DNA from: an uncultured Sphingomonadaceae bacterium
GTDB taxonomy: Bacteria > Pseudomonadota > Alphaproteobacteria > Sphingomonadales > Sphingomonadaceae
Length of the DNA stretch: 64,000 nucleotides
Direction: 5' to 3'
NCBI GenBank assembly: GCA_947503245.1
Contig: CANNCV010000001.1
Span: 495,501-559,500, forward strand
The translations under genes were made by a program, and so were the position numbers. Below the pieces are notes generated by a model. It did no database searches. It saw only the letters and a program-made list of their open reading frames with translations, and was not told the DNA's origin. This document shows, one piece after another, positions 44,212 through 54,007 of the stretch; the first letter of the stretch is position 1; each line of letters begins with the position of its first letter.

Positions 44212-47200
44212 TTGCAAAAACATAACTTAGCCGCATTAAGCGGGCGATTGTTCGCGCCTGCCTTAGAAAATCGCCTGTGGGCTGATGATGATTCATCAAG
44301 AGTTACGGGCTCTACAAAGTCTTTAGCGCAGCACAGCGCCAAATATCTGGTTTCTGCCTCGGCTTGTGCAATGGCATTGTTCTGGGCGGGGGGTGCCATG
44401 GCGCAATCCGGCAACATTATACCTCCCGAATGCATAGTTGACCCTAGCCCACTCGCATCAGGCAGCACCATCACTTGTATTGCTGCAGCGCCAGATGAAA
44501 TTGGGCCAATTGTTGCGAACGTTGACGATTTAACGATCGTCGTGGGTGATGAGAACACACCTACCACGGTGAATAACCCTAATGGTATCGCGATAAAGTT
44601 GGATGGAGGCGGTTTGCAGTCCGTCGAGGTTTCTGGTGCTTTGTCTAGAGCAGAAATAATTGACCTATCTGGGGTAGGAGTTTCTTTAACGCCTTTTGCA
44701 GGGTCAAATAGTTTAGAAGGTTCAGAAAGCGCTGTCACTGGAGCCACTTTTGGCATCTACCAACGCACCAATGGCGGCGATGCGCTGATCCAAAATCTCG
44801 GCAGTGTAACCGGGCAAAGTGGCAATGCCATCGATGTGGCATCACGCGGTGGTGCAATCACTATTGCGAATATAGGGACAATTAGTGGCATTGGCGGCAA
44901 TGGCATTAATGCCGTTGCCGATGGCGGCGACATATCCATTCAAGGTAGCGGCCTTGTCGGAGGGATAGCTGGCACGGGCGGTGATGGTATATTTGCGGAT
45001 TCTGGCGGTGGCAATATCAGTATCGGCGGCGCTGTAGCTCTGGGTGCTGTAACTGGTTCACGACATGGCATATTTACAACCTTATCGGGCGGAGATGGTG
45101 ACATTTCCATAAATGCATTGTCTGTTACAGGTGGCGAGGCCGCTGGTGTTTCGGTGAACAACAGGGGCACCGGATCAATAGACCTTGCTGTTACAGATGC
45201 AAATTCTTCCGATGCGTCAGCAATTGGCATTTCAAACTCTGGTGGCGATGTAAACATAACCTCTAGCGGCGAAATATTGGCAATGTACGGGGGCAGAGGC
45301 ACAGGCGTTAGTGTCAGCAATCGTGGCAGTGGTTTCGTGGATATCAATGTCAACAACGTTACAAGTGAAGGGGGGGAAGGAATTTCTGTCTCCAGCACGA
45401 TACAGCGTGATGGTCCTGCGGTTAACATCACTGCAACTGGTGATATTTCATCACTCTTTACTGGGGTTAGTGTCAGAAACCGGGGCAGAGGTGATACGAA
45501 TATCGATGTTAATAATGTCTTCGCTCCCAATGAAAATGCTATTGATATCGATCATGGCTTTTATGCGGGCGATGTAAATATCATCACCCGTGGAGTGGTA
45601 GACGGGGGGGATTCAAGAGGGATATTTGTAGAAAATAACGGCGCATCATCGATAGATATCAAAAGCTATGGGAATGTCAGCGGTTCGGAAGGCATCTCTG
45701 TTGTAAACAATAATAGCGGGTTTTTCGTCCCTAATCCGGGGTTGGATGTTTCCATTCTGTCTACAGCTGATGTCACTTCGATATTTAGCGGCATCGTAAG
45801 TGTTAACCGTGGTGCCGGCTCTACAACTATATCAGCCAACAATGTTAGTGGTAGAATTTTCGCCGGTATCCTAGCGCGAACGGGTGCGCTGGCTGATGAT
45901 GTTACGATAACATCAACAGGCGAAGTGTCTGGCGGAAGAGAAGCTATAAAAGTCGAAAATGATGGCCGTGGTGATACAAATATCTCCATTCTAGGCAATG
46001 TATATGGGGGAAGTTTCGGAGTAGTCAGTGAGACTGCGATTGGCGCAACTACAATTACCTTAGGAACATCTACTGTCATTGAAGGGCAGGAAGATGCCGG
46101 TGTCATGGCTACATCTACCGGCGCGCTTGCAAACATTACAGTGCAGGGGTCATCAGGTTCTATAATCGGTGCAACGAACGGTTTATACGTCAACACAATG
46201 GGTGCGGATATTCTTATTCGGAACCTTGATAGTGTGAGCGGGGGAAGTGGTAACGGCATCGATGCGGCATCTAATGGCGGTGATATCTCAATCCAGAATA
46301 TTGGCTCTGTTACCGCTGGCGGCAATCAGGCGATCATAGCCGATACAAGATCTGGTCCAATAGGCGGTATTATCAATATTGGCGGTGACGGTGCAATTGG
46401 CGACGTCACCAATAGCGGCAGTGGAGATGGCATATTGGCTTTTGCTGATTATGGCGGCTCAATTGAGATTGCCGTCAATAATGTGACGTCAAACAGGCAA
46501 GGCATTATCGGCATCTTGGGCCAGTCAATATTTGACGGCGGTAATGGGGGCATTTCCATTACCAGTACAGGCACAATAAATGCCGGAACTACAGGTATTA
46601 CAGCTATAGGTTATACCGGCGGCGCTCTGACGATTAATGCGAACAATATTATAAGCGGGCAAACAGCTATTATCGCCAATATGGAGGTGGGTAGCGGTAT
46701 CAATATCAATGTTGCTGGGGACATTGTCTCTGGCCAAGGCATTGTCGCTAGTGCTGGTGATGGCGATGTCAACATAACAGCTAATAATATCACTGCCACG
46801 CAGGGTAATGGCGCTGGCATATCGGCAAGAGGTCGTAATATAAATATAAGCGCTGCAGCTATTGTGTCTGGCTTTGAGGCAATCGACATCAGCGCAATAA
46901 ACGACGTTGTTATCGATGTGGTTGATGCAATCGGTGTGCGTTCTGGAATAGTGGTTGATAGATTTTTCGGTGCAACAGGTGATACCGCCATCACGTCAAC
47001 CGGAACAGTTACATCTATTGCAGTAACGCCAGGAGATGGCGGCGCCGTGGATATAAATGTCAATGACATCCAAAGCGCAGATGTTTTTGACTTTGGAATA
47101 AACGTCTTTGGCAGGAACCCGTCAGCTATTTCAATAAGTGCCACAGGAGATATTGTTGGTGGCCAAAGCGGCGGCGTGAATGCTAGCAATAATGGCCCCG

Positions 47201-50200
47201 GAGCGTTGACCATAGATGTCGTGAATGTTCGTGGCTTTACGAATGAGGGGCGCGGCATAAGGGCCTTTAATCTGGGCACTGATCTTTCTATTACAGCAAC
47301 GGGTGATGCAGCAGCGATCAGCGCTATAAATTATGGTAGCGGGTCAACAATATTAACCGTCAATAATGTTACCGAAGAAACTGATACTATTGGCCGCTTT
47401 ATTAACAAGCCGGGTCACGCGATTGATGCAATTAATGGCGCCAACGCGCAGGATTTAACTATTGTCGCTAATGGTGCGGTTTCCGGTTTTAACCGCGGTA
47501 TATCAGCAGTCCAACAAGGTGCCGGAGAGCTCAATATAACTTTGGGTAGCATTGGCAGTGTTGTTGGCTTGCGTACAGAGGGTATATTCGCAACGACGGC
47601 CGGGACCAATGCCACCATACAGGGTTCGTCAGGCAGCATCACAGGTGCTATCGATGGTATTTACCTGCGGACCAATGGCGGCGAAGCCGTGATACAAAAC
47701 CTTGATAGTGTGAGCGGCCAAACTGGTGATGCTATTAATGTCGTATCAGATGGCGGCAATATCCTGATCCGCAATGTAGACTCTATAATAGGCGCAGATA
47801 CCGTAAATACCAGAGGTGACGGTATTTATGCTTTTAGCGGCGGCGGCGACATATCTATTGTCGATTTCGGGCAAATTTTGGGGTCGAACGGTTATGGCAT
47901 CTATGCCGGCAGTTCCGGTGGTAACCTAACAATCACTGGTAACGGGGATAGCGTAATTGCCGGTGGAATTTACGGCGTCAGAGCATCAACTGGCACTGGA
48001 GATATTAATGTCAGCAATGTCGGCTCTATATCTGGTAGCGGTGAAGGCGGTCTTCTTTTGCGCACTTCTTCCGGCGATATCAACGTAAACAATAACGGCC
48101 TAAATGGCGGCATCTTTGGAAATTTCGATGATGGCATCGGTGCAGTGTCGAGCAGCGGCAATATTACTATCTCTGGCAATGGTGACATTTCTGGCAGTGG
48201 TGCAGGGATATTTTCGCAAATTACTGGCGCTGGCAATATAACGATTGTCGATAATGGTGCTATTACCGGTACGCGCATAGGCATTGATGTTAGCAATAAT
48301 GGCGGTGATATCACCATTCGAAATGACGAGTATGTTCGGGGCATCAGCAGTGTTAATAATGGCATTGGCTCTACGAGCATTATGGTTGCTGATGTCGGCT
48401 CCTCCAATAGTGGCGATGCGTTGAACATTACCAACGCCGCCGGGACTCAAGATCTTACAATCATTGCAAGCAGCACGTCTAATGGCAACGTCATTGCCAT
48501 CAATCAAGGCTTCGGTGATACATCGCTTTCGTTGTCAGATGTTAATGGTAGCATCATGGTCGAAGCCAGCCCCGGAGGTGGAACGACCGATGTGTCTGTT
48601 GCAAATATAGATGCCAGAGCTTCTGTTGGACAGGTTGGCCTTTTTGTCAGTGCGCTTGGTAATGAAACCACGACGATCACAGCGTCCGGCGATATTACGG
48701 CGCTCGCATCAGGTGTCGTCGTCCGCCTTGGTAGTGGAGATCTTGATCTCGACATAGGTGCAGTGACGGCAACGGGTGCAACTGGCGGCTCAAACGGTGT
48801 TAGTGTTTTCAGCTCTAGCGGCTTTTCAGCTCAAAATCCGATTGATGCAGAGGCTATAGACATCAACGTTTCAGGCCAGATCCGCGCTATCGGTGAAGGC
48901 GTATCTGTTAGCAATTTTGGCTCAAACAGAGATATCAATATCTCGACAGCTGGCATTGAGTCAGTTGGCGCTAGCGGCATTCGTCTGCTCTCTTTGGACG
49001 GCACGAAAGTTATCACAACGAATGGACAGGTGGATGCCAGCGTAGATGGCATTAATGCGTTTGTTCGTAGTGGTACTCTAACGATCAATACTAATGATGC
49101 CATAAGTGGTGATCGCACAGGCATTACGGCGATAGCAGAGGGTCCGATAGTTATTCGGGCTGGAGATGCATCAGGTGCAGCGATTGCCGGCATTTATGCT
49201 CGCGGCAGCGAAGGTGACATTGATATTACCAGCACGGGCACCGTTGACGGATATACTGGTGTGCTTGCGGTTAATCTCGGGAACAGCGATCTAACAGTAA
49301 ACGCTAACAATGTCATAGGTTCGAGCCGCGATGGCCTTACAGCATTGAACGGCACGCAATTGCTTTCAAACTTTAACTTTCCGATAGAAGCAGTTGACCT
49401 CAACGTTACGCAAACAGGCAATGCCGTTGGTGAACAGAACGGAATAAGGGCAGAAAATTTCGGTGTTGGTGATACCGTCTTGGTCGCTAATAATGTGACT
49501 GGCACTACTGGTATGGGAATTATCGGAAGGAATTTCGCTAATGCGGGAAGCCTATCGATCACGGCCAATGGCAATGTGACCGGGGGGGGCATTGGTATAT
49601 TGGCTGATCAGCGGGGTTCTGGCACATTGGCTGTTACTTTGGGCAGTGATACCGAAATTACCGGCCTTTCCAGTGCAGGAATCTTTGCCACAACCACCGG
49701 TACAGATGCTAATATTATTGGCTCTTCAAACCGTATTATCGGTGCATCCTCGGGTATTTATTTGCGCACTATGGGCGGCAATGCTCTGATACAAAACCTT
49801 GATGGCCTGACTGGCCAAAACGGTGATGGCATCGACGTGGCGACCACTTCTGGCTCCATCACTATTACCGATGTTGGTACTGTTGCAGGCCAAGGCGCGA
49901 ATGGGATTATTGCTTTCTCGAATAGCGGTGATATCGCAATCGATTCAAGAAACGGTGAAATAACTGGATTATATGAGGGCGTAGCTGCATTATCAGTGGC
50001 GGGTAATGTTTCCGTTTCAACGGCTGACGTTTCAGGCACAACCTATGGTAGCGGGATTGTGGCACAGGCTGGTGGGGCTGTTATGGTAGATAGCAGTGCC
50101 GGATCTGTGAGCGGAGCGGTCGGTGGCATTTTTGCAGCCAGTCTGGGTGATGGTGATGTTTCTATCACTGCGGCAGCGGTGAATGGTGAATCTTCACGCG

Positions 50201-53200
50201 GCATTTTGGCATCAACTGGCATGGGCAGCATTTTCATTGAGGCGATGGGCCCCATTAATGCTGGCTATGGAGGTGTTGTTGCGGCCAATAGCGGTGACAA
50301 TATGGTTTCGATCGACGTGGCGTCTGTCAATGGCGGCACTGACGAAGGGATATCGGTTGTATCTGGCGGCGATGTTGACATCTCTGCAAGCGGTGCGGTT
50401 GTAGGGGATACCTATGGTATTCTTGTCAATAACGCTGGTGCTGGCAATGTTGATGTAAGTGCCGCTAATGTGACTGGCACTATGAATGATGCTGTCCGTA
50501 TTATCGCGGCAGACAGTGCCGACGGTCTTTCCATAAATATCGGCGGTGATGCCATTGGCGGTGATAACGGCATTGTTGCAGCTAATTCTGGCAATGGCGG
50601 GATTGATATTCTGGTCGCAGGGAATGTCAGTGGTGGTTCCGGCGTCGGAATCATGGCGGTCAATACCGGTGATTTCGGTGTATCCATTAACGCTGCGGGC
50701 ATATCCGGTGGAACGGATGGCGTGGTTATATCCGCCAATAATGGCGCATCTATAACGACCAGCGGCACTGTTGATGGCGGCACAGGTGCTGGCATTATGG
50801 TCATTAACGGCACAGCTCCTGAAGCTGATGCTCAAATTACATCTGATATGGCCACTGGCCAACCTTCGCCATCAATGGATGAAACAGTTTCGAATATCGG
50901 TATTGTGCGCAACCCTATAATGGTTGCTGATAATAATAATGGCCTGATTCAAGCCGATATCAATGGCTCGGCCGCGGCGGCGGAATCGCAGGATGTTGCT
51001 TTGGAAGATACCATAAGCAACAACTCTGACCGGATTGCCAATGTTGAAGCCAATGTTGAAGAGAGTGTGGGCGGAAACAAAACACGATTGCCGTTACAGG
51101 CTGTCGAAGGCTCTATGTTTGGCGGCATCTCCTCTGGTGATAATGCCACAGGCCTTGTTCGGGTTGATTTGTTTTCACCGGCGGTTGAAATGCCAATAGT
51201 CGCGCCAGCAAATGCTGGCGAAAGCGGAAATATTGGCGAGGATAATCCGACAGCTGTTTCCGCTGACATTATACCTATAATGTCAGGTGCCAATAGCAAT
51301 GGCAAAGCACAAGTCGATCCATTTCAGCAAAATGATTCAAATATAGATGATTCTGTTGAGCCATTGCTTTTAACCGACGCAATGGAGACTGATGCTGACC
51401 CAGTATCGACTGGTGCTGGCAGCGACGGCATTTCCATCACTGCTTCAGGTGCCATAACCGGCGGAACCTATGGAGTAATTGCGCAGAACTTTGGCACTGG
51501 TGATCTCAATATTTCCACAATGAGTGTTGCCGGTCTTGGCAATGACGGCATACGCGCCATTAATGGCGATGATAGCGGCAACTTGTCCATAAACATCAAT
51601 GGCGATGTTTCAGGGGGCATAAATGGTCTTGTAGCTGTCAATAATGGCGGCGGTGACACCAACATTCTGATTGATGGCAGTGTCACTGGCACAGATGGCG
51701 ATGGAGTCATGGTTATTGGTGGTTTTGACGGTGGCGCGGTAAATCTCACTCTAATGGGTGATGTGACTGGCGCGCTAAACGGTATCATGGCCAATGCGAA
51801 TATGGGCGACCTAACGCTGAATTTGGCAGGTGACGTTTCCGGCGGCAATATTGGCATATTGACGCAGACCTTTAATGGAACCAACCTCAATATTGCTGCT
51901 GGTCAAACTATAAGTGGCGGCCTTATGGCCATTGCCACTCTGGCAACAGATGATAGCGCGGTATCGAACGATATCATTAATATTGCGGGTACCGTTAATG
52001 GAAGCATTGCGACATTTGCGGGCAATGATGAACTGACCCTAGAGGCGGGCGGCATTATAAACGGCGCTGTTATGCTGGGCGAGGGTGACGACCGCTTTGT
52101 TATGAATGGTGGCAGTTTTGGTCTGCTGCGTGGGGGCGAAGGCCGTGACACACTTATCTTTAATAGTGAGGGCGGTTTGCTCGACGGCGGTGATGGCACG
52201 GACGGCGCGATTGCCGAGTTTGAAATTATCGACTTCAACATGGGCAATTTCGTTCTGGACGGTCTGTTTACTGGCCTAGAGCAAGTGAACTTTAATGCAG
52301 GTCAGAATATTCTGTTGGGCACTTTGGGTTCAGACCTAACGGTTATCGGCGAAGATGTGGTTTTGATGACAGGCGAGAGTGCCTCAATTGGGGGTAGTCT
52401 GATTAACAATGGCACATTGTCAGTGAATGCTGGCGGCGTTAGTAGTCTGGCTATCGATGGTGACTTTACGCAAAGTGCAACGGGGACATTGATTGTTGAT
52501 GTCACGTCTGTCGAGAGTTTTGACCAGATTATCGTTGCTGGAGCAGTAGATATTGCTGGCGCATTGGTTGTAAACCAGACGGACTTTTTGCCTGGTGAAT
52601 TTGTGCTTATTGATGGCGGTACAGGGCTGACTGGAGCATTTGATAGCGTCACTGGCTTATTAAGCGGTGGTTTGCTTGTGCAGCAGACAATTGGTTTTGA
52701 TCAGGCCAATTTTGATGTTTTGTTGACAACATCAGTCAATGACGCAGACACATTGCCCGGCTTGTCTCCTATCCAGGCCGGTGTTGCGAATGCACTAACA
52801 GCGGATTTGAGCGCCAATGGCTTGGACACAGACCTTGGACAAATTGGTTTGGCGCTGGGACTTGTAGAAGATCTAGACGTTCTGGCGGCAATGTTGAGTG
52901 AGTTGCAGCCTGAATTTGTATTGGGCGGTGCGCAGAGTCTTCAGAATCTCAATCTCAGCTTTGGACGGACCCTTACACAACAGTCAAACAACCCTATCGG
53001 GCTAAGTGATCCGGTTGTTTCAGCGTCATTGCAAGATGCCACTGAATTTACGCCAAGCCGTAAACGTCAGAGCGAAATATGGGGTAATCTAAGCTTTTAT
53101 GATCGTGATGCCGATACCACTGCGACCAATAGTGGTTTCGACACTGACGGTTTTGAGGCCGTTTTGGGTGTGTCCAATATTGGTTCTGGCCCCGTTACAT

Positions 53201-53922
53201 TCGGCTTTGCATTTGGCTATGCCGATATTGATACGAGCGACACCAATATAGCACGTGATCGCGCCGAGAGTGACCTGTTCCGCTTGGGGGCGAATGCGCG
53301 CTGGGCTATCAACGAAGCTAGCTCCGGGCTTAACCCGGCTCTGGACCTGACTTTGACAGCAGGGTTTGCCAATAACAGCTTCGATCGCACCATTGCCTTG
53401 ACGGGTCTTGGCATGGCAGTCGCGCAACAGGCCGAGGCTGATGCCGAATATTATGGCGCACAGCTACGCTTCACCATAGATGGCGTTGATGGCAAAGTTT
53501 GGCCTGTACGGCCTTACATATTTGTTGGCGGTGATATCTATCAGCAGGATGATCTCAGTTTCGGCGCGGGTACTGCGCTTGGGCTGGATGTTGAAGGTTT
53601 TGATCTAGAGCGTTTCAGTCTTGGCTATGGCATCGCAGTAGATACACGTCTTGGCAAACGCGGCTTCTTGCAATTTGATGCGGGTGGTGTCCATCATAGT
53701 GGCGACACGCAAGTTGCAACTTTTGCGACCTTTACTGGTTCGACAGTGCCAACAGCGTCAACCTTCTTGACCAGCGGCCTCGATATTGACAGTCAATATT
53801 TCGCAAGTGGCGGCATAGGTTATGAACTGGGTCGTGGATGGACTGTCTCAGTTACCGGGCAGATTGAGTTTGGTGACCTTGAAGGCTTTGGCGGCGCGTT
53901 GCGTGTTGGCAAACGGTTCTGA
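44212..53922 (+). CDS. Giant classical (type Va) autotransporter adhesin-like protein
   Basis: About 3236 residues. A long N-region and hydrophobic stretch (VSASACAMALFWAGGAMA, AxA cleavage near residue 64) form the signal peptide. Residues about 65-2750 are a right-handed beta-helix passenger built from short G/N/D-rich strands, with four diverged super-repeats. A Pro/Asp/Glu-rich interruption covers about residues 2200-2400. Residues about 2590-2900 look like the stem/autochaperone region. The last about 285 residues (from SEIWGNLSFYD) are the outer-membrane barrel, ending in F. Start is TTG at 44212 (GAGG upstream) or TTG 44191. Probably a surface adhesin; no protease triad seen. Confidence 0.9.
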   Translation: MQKHNLAALSGRLFAPALENRLWADDDSSRVTGSTKSLAQHSAKYLVSASACAMALFWAGGAMAQSGNIIPPECIVDPSPLASGSTITCIAAAPDEIGPIVANVDDLTIVVGDENTPTTVNNPNGIAIKLDGGGLQSVEVSGALSRAEIIDLSGVGVSLTPFAGSNSLEGSESAVTGATFGIYQRTNGGDALIQNLGSVTGQSGNAIDVASRGGAITIANIGTISGIGGNGINAVADGGDISIQGSGLVGGIAGTGGDGIFADSGGGNISIGGAVALGAVTGSRHGIFTTLSGGDGDISINALSVTGGEAAGVSVNNRGTGSIDLAVTDANSSDASAIGISNSGGDVNITSSGEILAMYGGRGTGVSVSNRGSGFVDINVNNVTSEGGEGISVSSTIQRDGPAVNITATGDISSLFTGVSVRNRGRGDTNIDVNNVFAPNENAIDIDHGFYAGDVNIITRGVVDGGDSRGIFVENNGASSIDIKSYGNVSGSEGISVVNNNSGFFVPNPGLDVSILSTADVTSIFSGIVSVNRGAGSTTISANNVSGRIFAGILARTGALADDVTITSTGEVSGGREAIKVENDGRGDTNISILGNVYGGSFGVVSETAIGATTITLGTSTVIEGQEDAGVMATSTGALANITVQGSSGSIIGATNGLYVNTMGADILIRNLDSVSGGSGNGIDAASNGGDISIQNIGSVTAGGNQAIIADTRSGPIGGIINIGGDGAIGDVTNSGSGDGILAFADYGGSIEIAVNNVTSNRQGIIGILGQSIFDGGNGGISITSTGTINAGTTGITAIGYTGGALTINANNIISGQTAIIANMEVGSGININVAGDIVSGQGIVASAGDGDVNITANNITATQGNGAGISARGRNINISAAAIVSGFEAIDISAINDVVIDVVDAIGVRSGIVVDRFFGATGDTAITSTGTVTSIAVTPGDGGAVDINVNDIQSADVFDFGINVFGRNPSAISISATGDIVGGQSGGVNASNNGPGALTIDVVNVRGFTNEGRGIRAFNLGTDLSITATGDAAAISAINYGSGSTILTVNNVTEETDTIGRFINKPGHAIDAINGANAQDLTIVANGAVSGFNRGISAVQQGAGELNITLGSIGSVVGLRTEGIFATTAGTNATIQGSSGSITGAIDGIYLRTNGGEAVIQNLDSVSGQTGDAINVVSDGGNILIRNVDSIIGADTVNTRGDGIYAFSGGGDISIVDFGQILGSNGYGIYAGSSGGNLTITGNGDSVIAGGIYGVRASTGTGDINVSNVGSISGSGEGGLLLRTSSGDINVNNNGLNGGIFGNFDDGIGAVSSSGNITISGNGDISGSGAGIFSQITGAGNITIVDNGAITGTRIGIDVSNNGGDITIRNDEYVRGISSVNNGIGSTSIMVADVGSSNSGDALNITNAAGTQDLTIIASSTSNGNVIAINQGFGDTSLSLSDVNGSIMVEASPGGGTTDVSVANIDARASVGQVGLFVSALGNETTTITASGDITALASGVVVRLGSGDLDLDIGAVTATGATGGSNGVSVFSSSGFSAQNPIDAEAIDINVSGQIRAIGEGVSVSNFGSNRDINISTAGIESVGASGIRLLSLDGTKVITTNGQVDASVDGINAFVRSGTLTINTNDAISGDRTGITAIAEGPIVIRAGDASGAAIAGIYARGSEGDIDITSTGTVDGYTGVLAVNLGNSDLTVNANNVIGSSRDGLTALNGTQLLSNFNFPIEAVDLNVTQTGNAVGEQNGIRAENFGVGDTVLVANNVTGTTGMGIIGRNFANAGSLSITANGNVTGGGIGILADQRGSGTLAVTLGSDTEITGLSSAGIFATTTGTDANIIGSSNRIIGASSGIYLRTMGGNALIQNLDGLTGQNGDGIDVATTSGSITITDVGTVAGQGANGIIAFSNSGDIAIDSRNGEITGLYEGVAALSVAGNVSVSTADVSGTTYGSGIVAQAGGAVMVDSSAGSVSGAVGGIFAASLGDGDVSITAAAVNGESSRGILASTGMGSIFIEAMGPINAGYGGVVAANSGDNMVSIDVASVNGGTDEGISVVSGGDVDISASGAVVGDTYGILVNNAGAGNVDVSAANVTGTMNDAVRIIAADSADGLSINIGGDAIGGDNGIVAANSGNGGIDILVAGNVSGGSGVGIMAVNTGDFGVSINAAGISGGTDGVVISANNGASITTSGTVDGGTGAGIMVINGTAPEADAQITSDMATGQPSPSMDETVSNIGIVRNPIMVADNNNGLIQADINGSAAAAESQDVALEDTISNNSDRIANVEANVEESVGGNKTRLPLQAVEGSMFGGISSGDNATGLVRVDLFSPAVEMPIVAPANAGESGNIGEDNPTAVSADIIPIMSGANSNGKAQVDPFQQNDSNIDDSVEPLLLTDAMETDADPVSTGAGSDGISITASGAITGGTYGVIAQNFGTGDLNISTMSVAGLGNDGIRAINGDDSGNLSININGDVSGGINGLVAVNNGGGDTNILIDGSVTGTDGDGVMVIGGFDGGAVNLTLMGDVTGALNGIMANANMGDLTLNLAGDVSGGNIGILTQTFNGTNLNIAAGQTISGGLMAIATLATDDSAVSNDIINIAGTVNGSIATFAGNDELTLEAGGIINGAVMLGEGDDRFVMNGGSFGLLRGGEGRDTLIFNSEGGLLDGGDGTDGAIAEFEIIDFNMGNFVLDGLFTGLEQVNFNAGQNILLGTLGSDLTVIGEDVVLMTGESASIGGSLINNGTLSVNAGGVSSLAIDGDFTQSATGTLIVDVTSVESFDQIIVAGAVDIAGALVVNQTDFLPGEFVLIDGGTGLTGAFDSVTGLLSGGLLVQQTIGFDQANFDVLLTTSVNDADTLPGLSPIQAGVANALTADLSANGLDTDLGQIGLALGLVEDLDVLAAMLSELQPEFVLGGAQSLQNLNLSFGRTLTQQSNNPIGLSDPVVSASLQDATEFTPSRKRQSEIWGNLSFYDRDADTTATNSGFDTDGFEAVLGVSNIGSGPVTFGFAFGYADIDTSDTNIARDRAESDLFRLGANARWAINEASSGLNPALDLTLTAGFANNSFDRTIALTGLGMAVAQQAEADAEYYGAQLRFTIDGVDGKVWPVRPYIFVGGDIYQQDDLSFGAGTALGLDVEGFDLERFSLGYGIAVDTRLGKRGFLQFDAGGVHHSGDTQVATFATFTGSTVPTASTFLTSGLDIDSQYFASGGIGYELGRGWTVSVTGQIEFGDLEGFGGALRVGKRF
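44715..44960 (+). repeat. Autotransporter super-repeat marker 1
   Basis: Encodes TGATFGIYQRTNGGDALIQN followed by a SVTGQSGNAIDVASRGG segment, the first of four diverged copies of a marker block (others near 46090, 47575, 49665). Confidence 0.7.
45370..45376 (+). repeat. Poly-G tract (G7) in the autotransporter gene
   Basis: Seven G in a row inside the coding frame. Part of a set with 45604-45610 and 49582-49589. Confidence 0.6.
45604..45610 (+). repeat. Poly-G tract (G7) in the autotransporter gene
   Basis: Seven consecutive G within the coding frame, about 230 nt after the first G7 tract. Confidence 0.6.
46090..46340 (+). repeat. Autotransporter super-repeat marker 2
   Basis: Encodes the sequence GSSGSIIGATNGLYVNTMG and then LIRNLDSVSGGSGNGIDAAS, aligning with the other three copies by the order GSSG, GA-x2-G-[IL]-Y, NL-D-S-V-SG, G-x-G-x-ID. 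Confidence 0.75.
47575..47850 (+). repeat. Autotransporter super-repeat marker 3
   Basis: Encodes GIFATTAGTNATIQGSSGSI then GAIDGIYLRTNGGEAVIQN and a SVSGQTGDAINVVSDGG segment. It is closest to copy 4. Confidence 0.75.
49582..49589 (+). repeat. Poly-G tract (G8) in the autotransporter gene
   Basis: Eight consecutive G, the longest homopolymeric G run I noticed in the window. The frame is open through it in this sequence. Confidence 0.65.
49665..49920 (+). repeat. Autotransporter super-repeat marker 4
   Basis: Encodes GIFATTTGTDANIIGSSNRI then GASSGIYLRTMGGNALIQNL and LTGQNGDGIDVATTSG. Strong similarity to copy 3 at protein level; DNA is partly diverged. Confidence 0.75.
51263..51286. repeat. 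24 bp near-perfect palindrome inside the autotransporter gene
   Basis: CTGACATTATA (51263-51273), CC, TATAATGTCAG (51276-51286): perfect 11 bp arms with a 2 nt centre. It is located in the acidic interruption of the passenger. Confidence 0.75.
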
Positions 53923-53937
53923 TCAGTTGATGATATG

Positions 53938-53975
53938 GGCCTGGGTCTCAGACGGTATTGCCTGAGAACGAGGCC
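53938..53975 (+). terminator. Stem-loop after the autotransporter gene
   Basis: GGCCT and TCTCAG pair with CTGAGA and AGGCC, with a symmetric 3x3 internal loop. It begins 16 nt after the stop. Only a weak T-run follows, so it may be a terminator or 3'-end stabilising hairpin. Confidence 0.45.
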
Positions 53976-54007
53976 AATATTGCTTTCTGCGACCAATAAC
54001 CGCGTGT

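Noticed and set aside
44205-52652. Many minus-strand open frames antisense to the autotransporter gene
   Set aside because: They are Pro/Ser/Ala/Ile-rich reverse images of Gly/Asn/Asp/Ser codons, with no start signals or domains.
44212-53922. Could the repeats be a CRISPR array or satellite?
   Set aside because: Repeats are protein-level, diverged and of unequal spacing; there are no identical 28-37 nt direct repeats.
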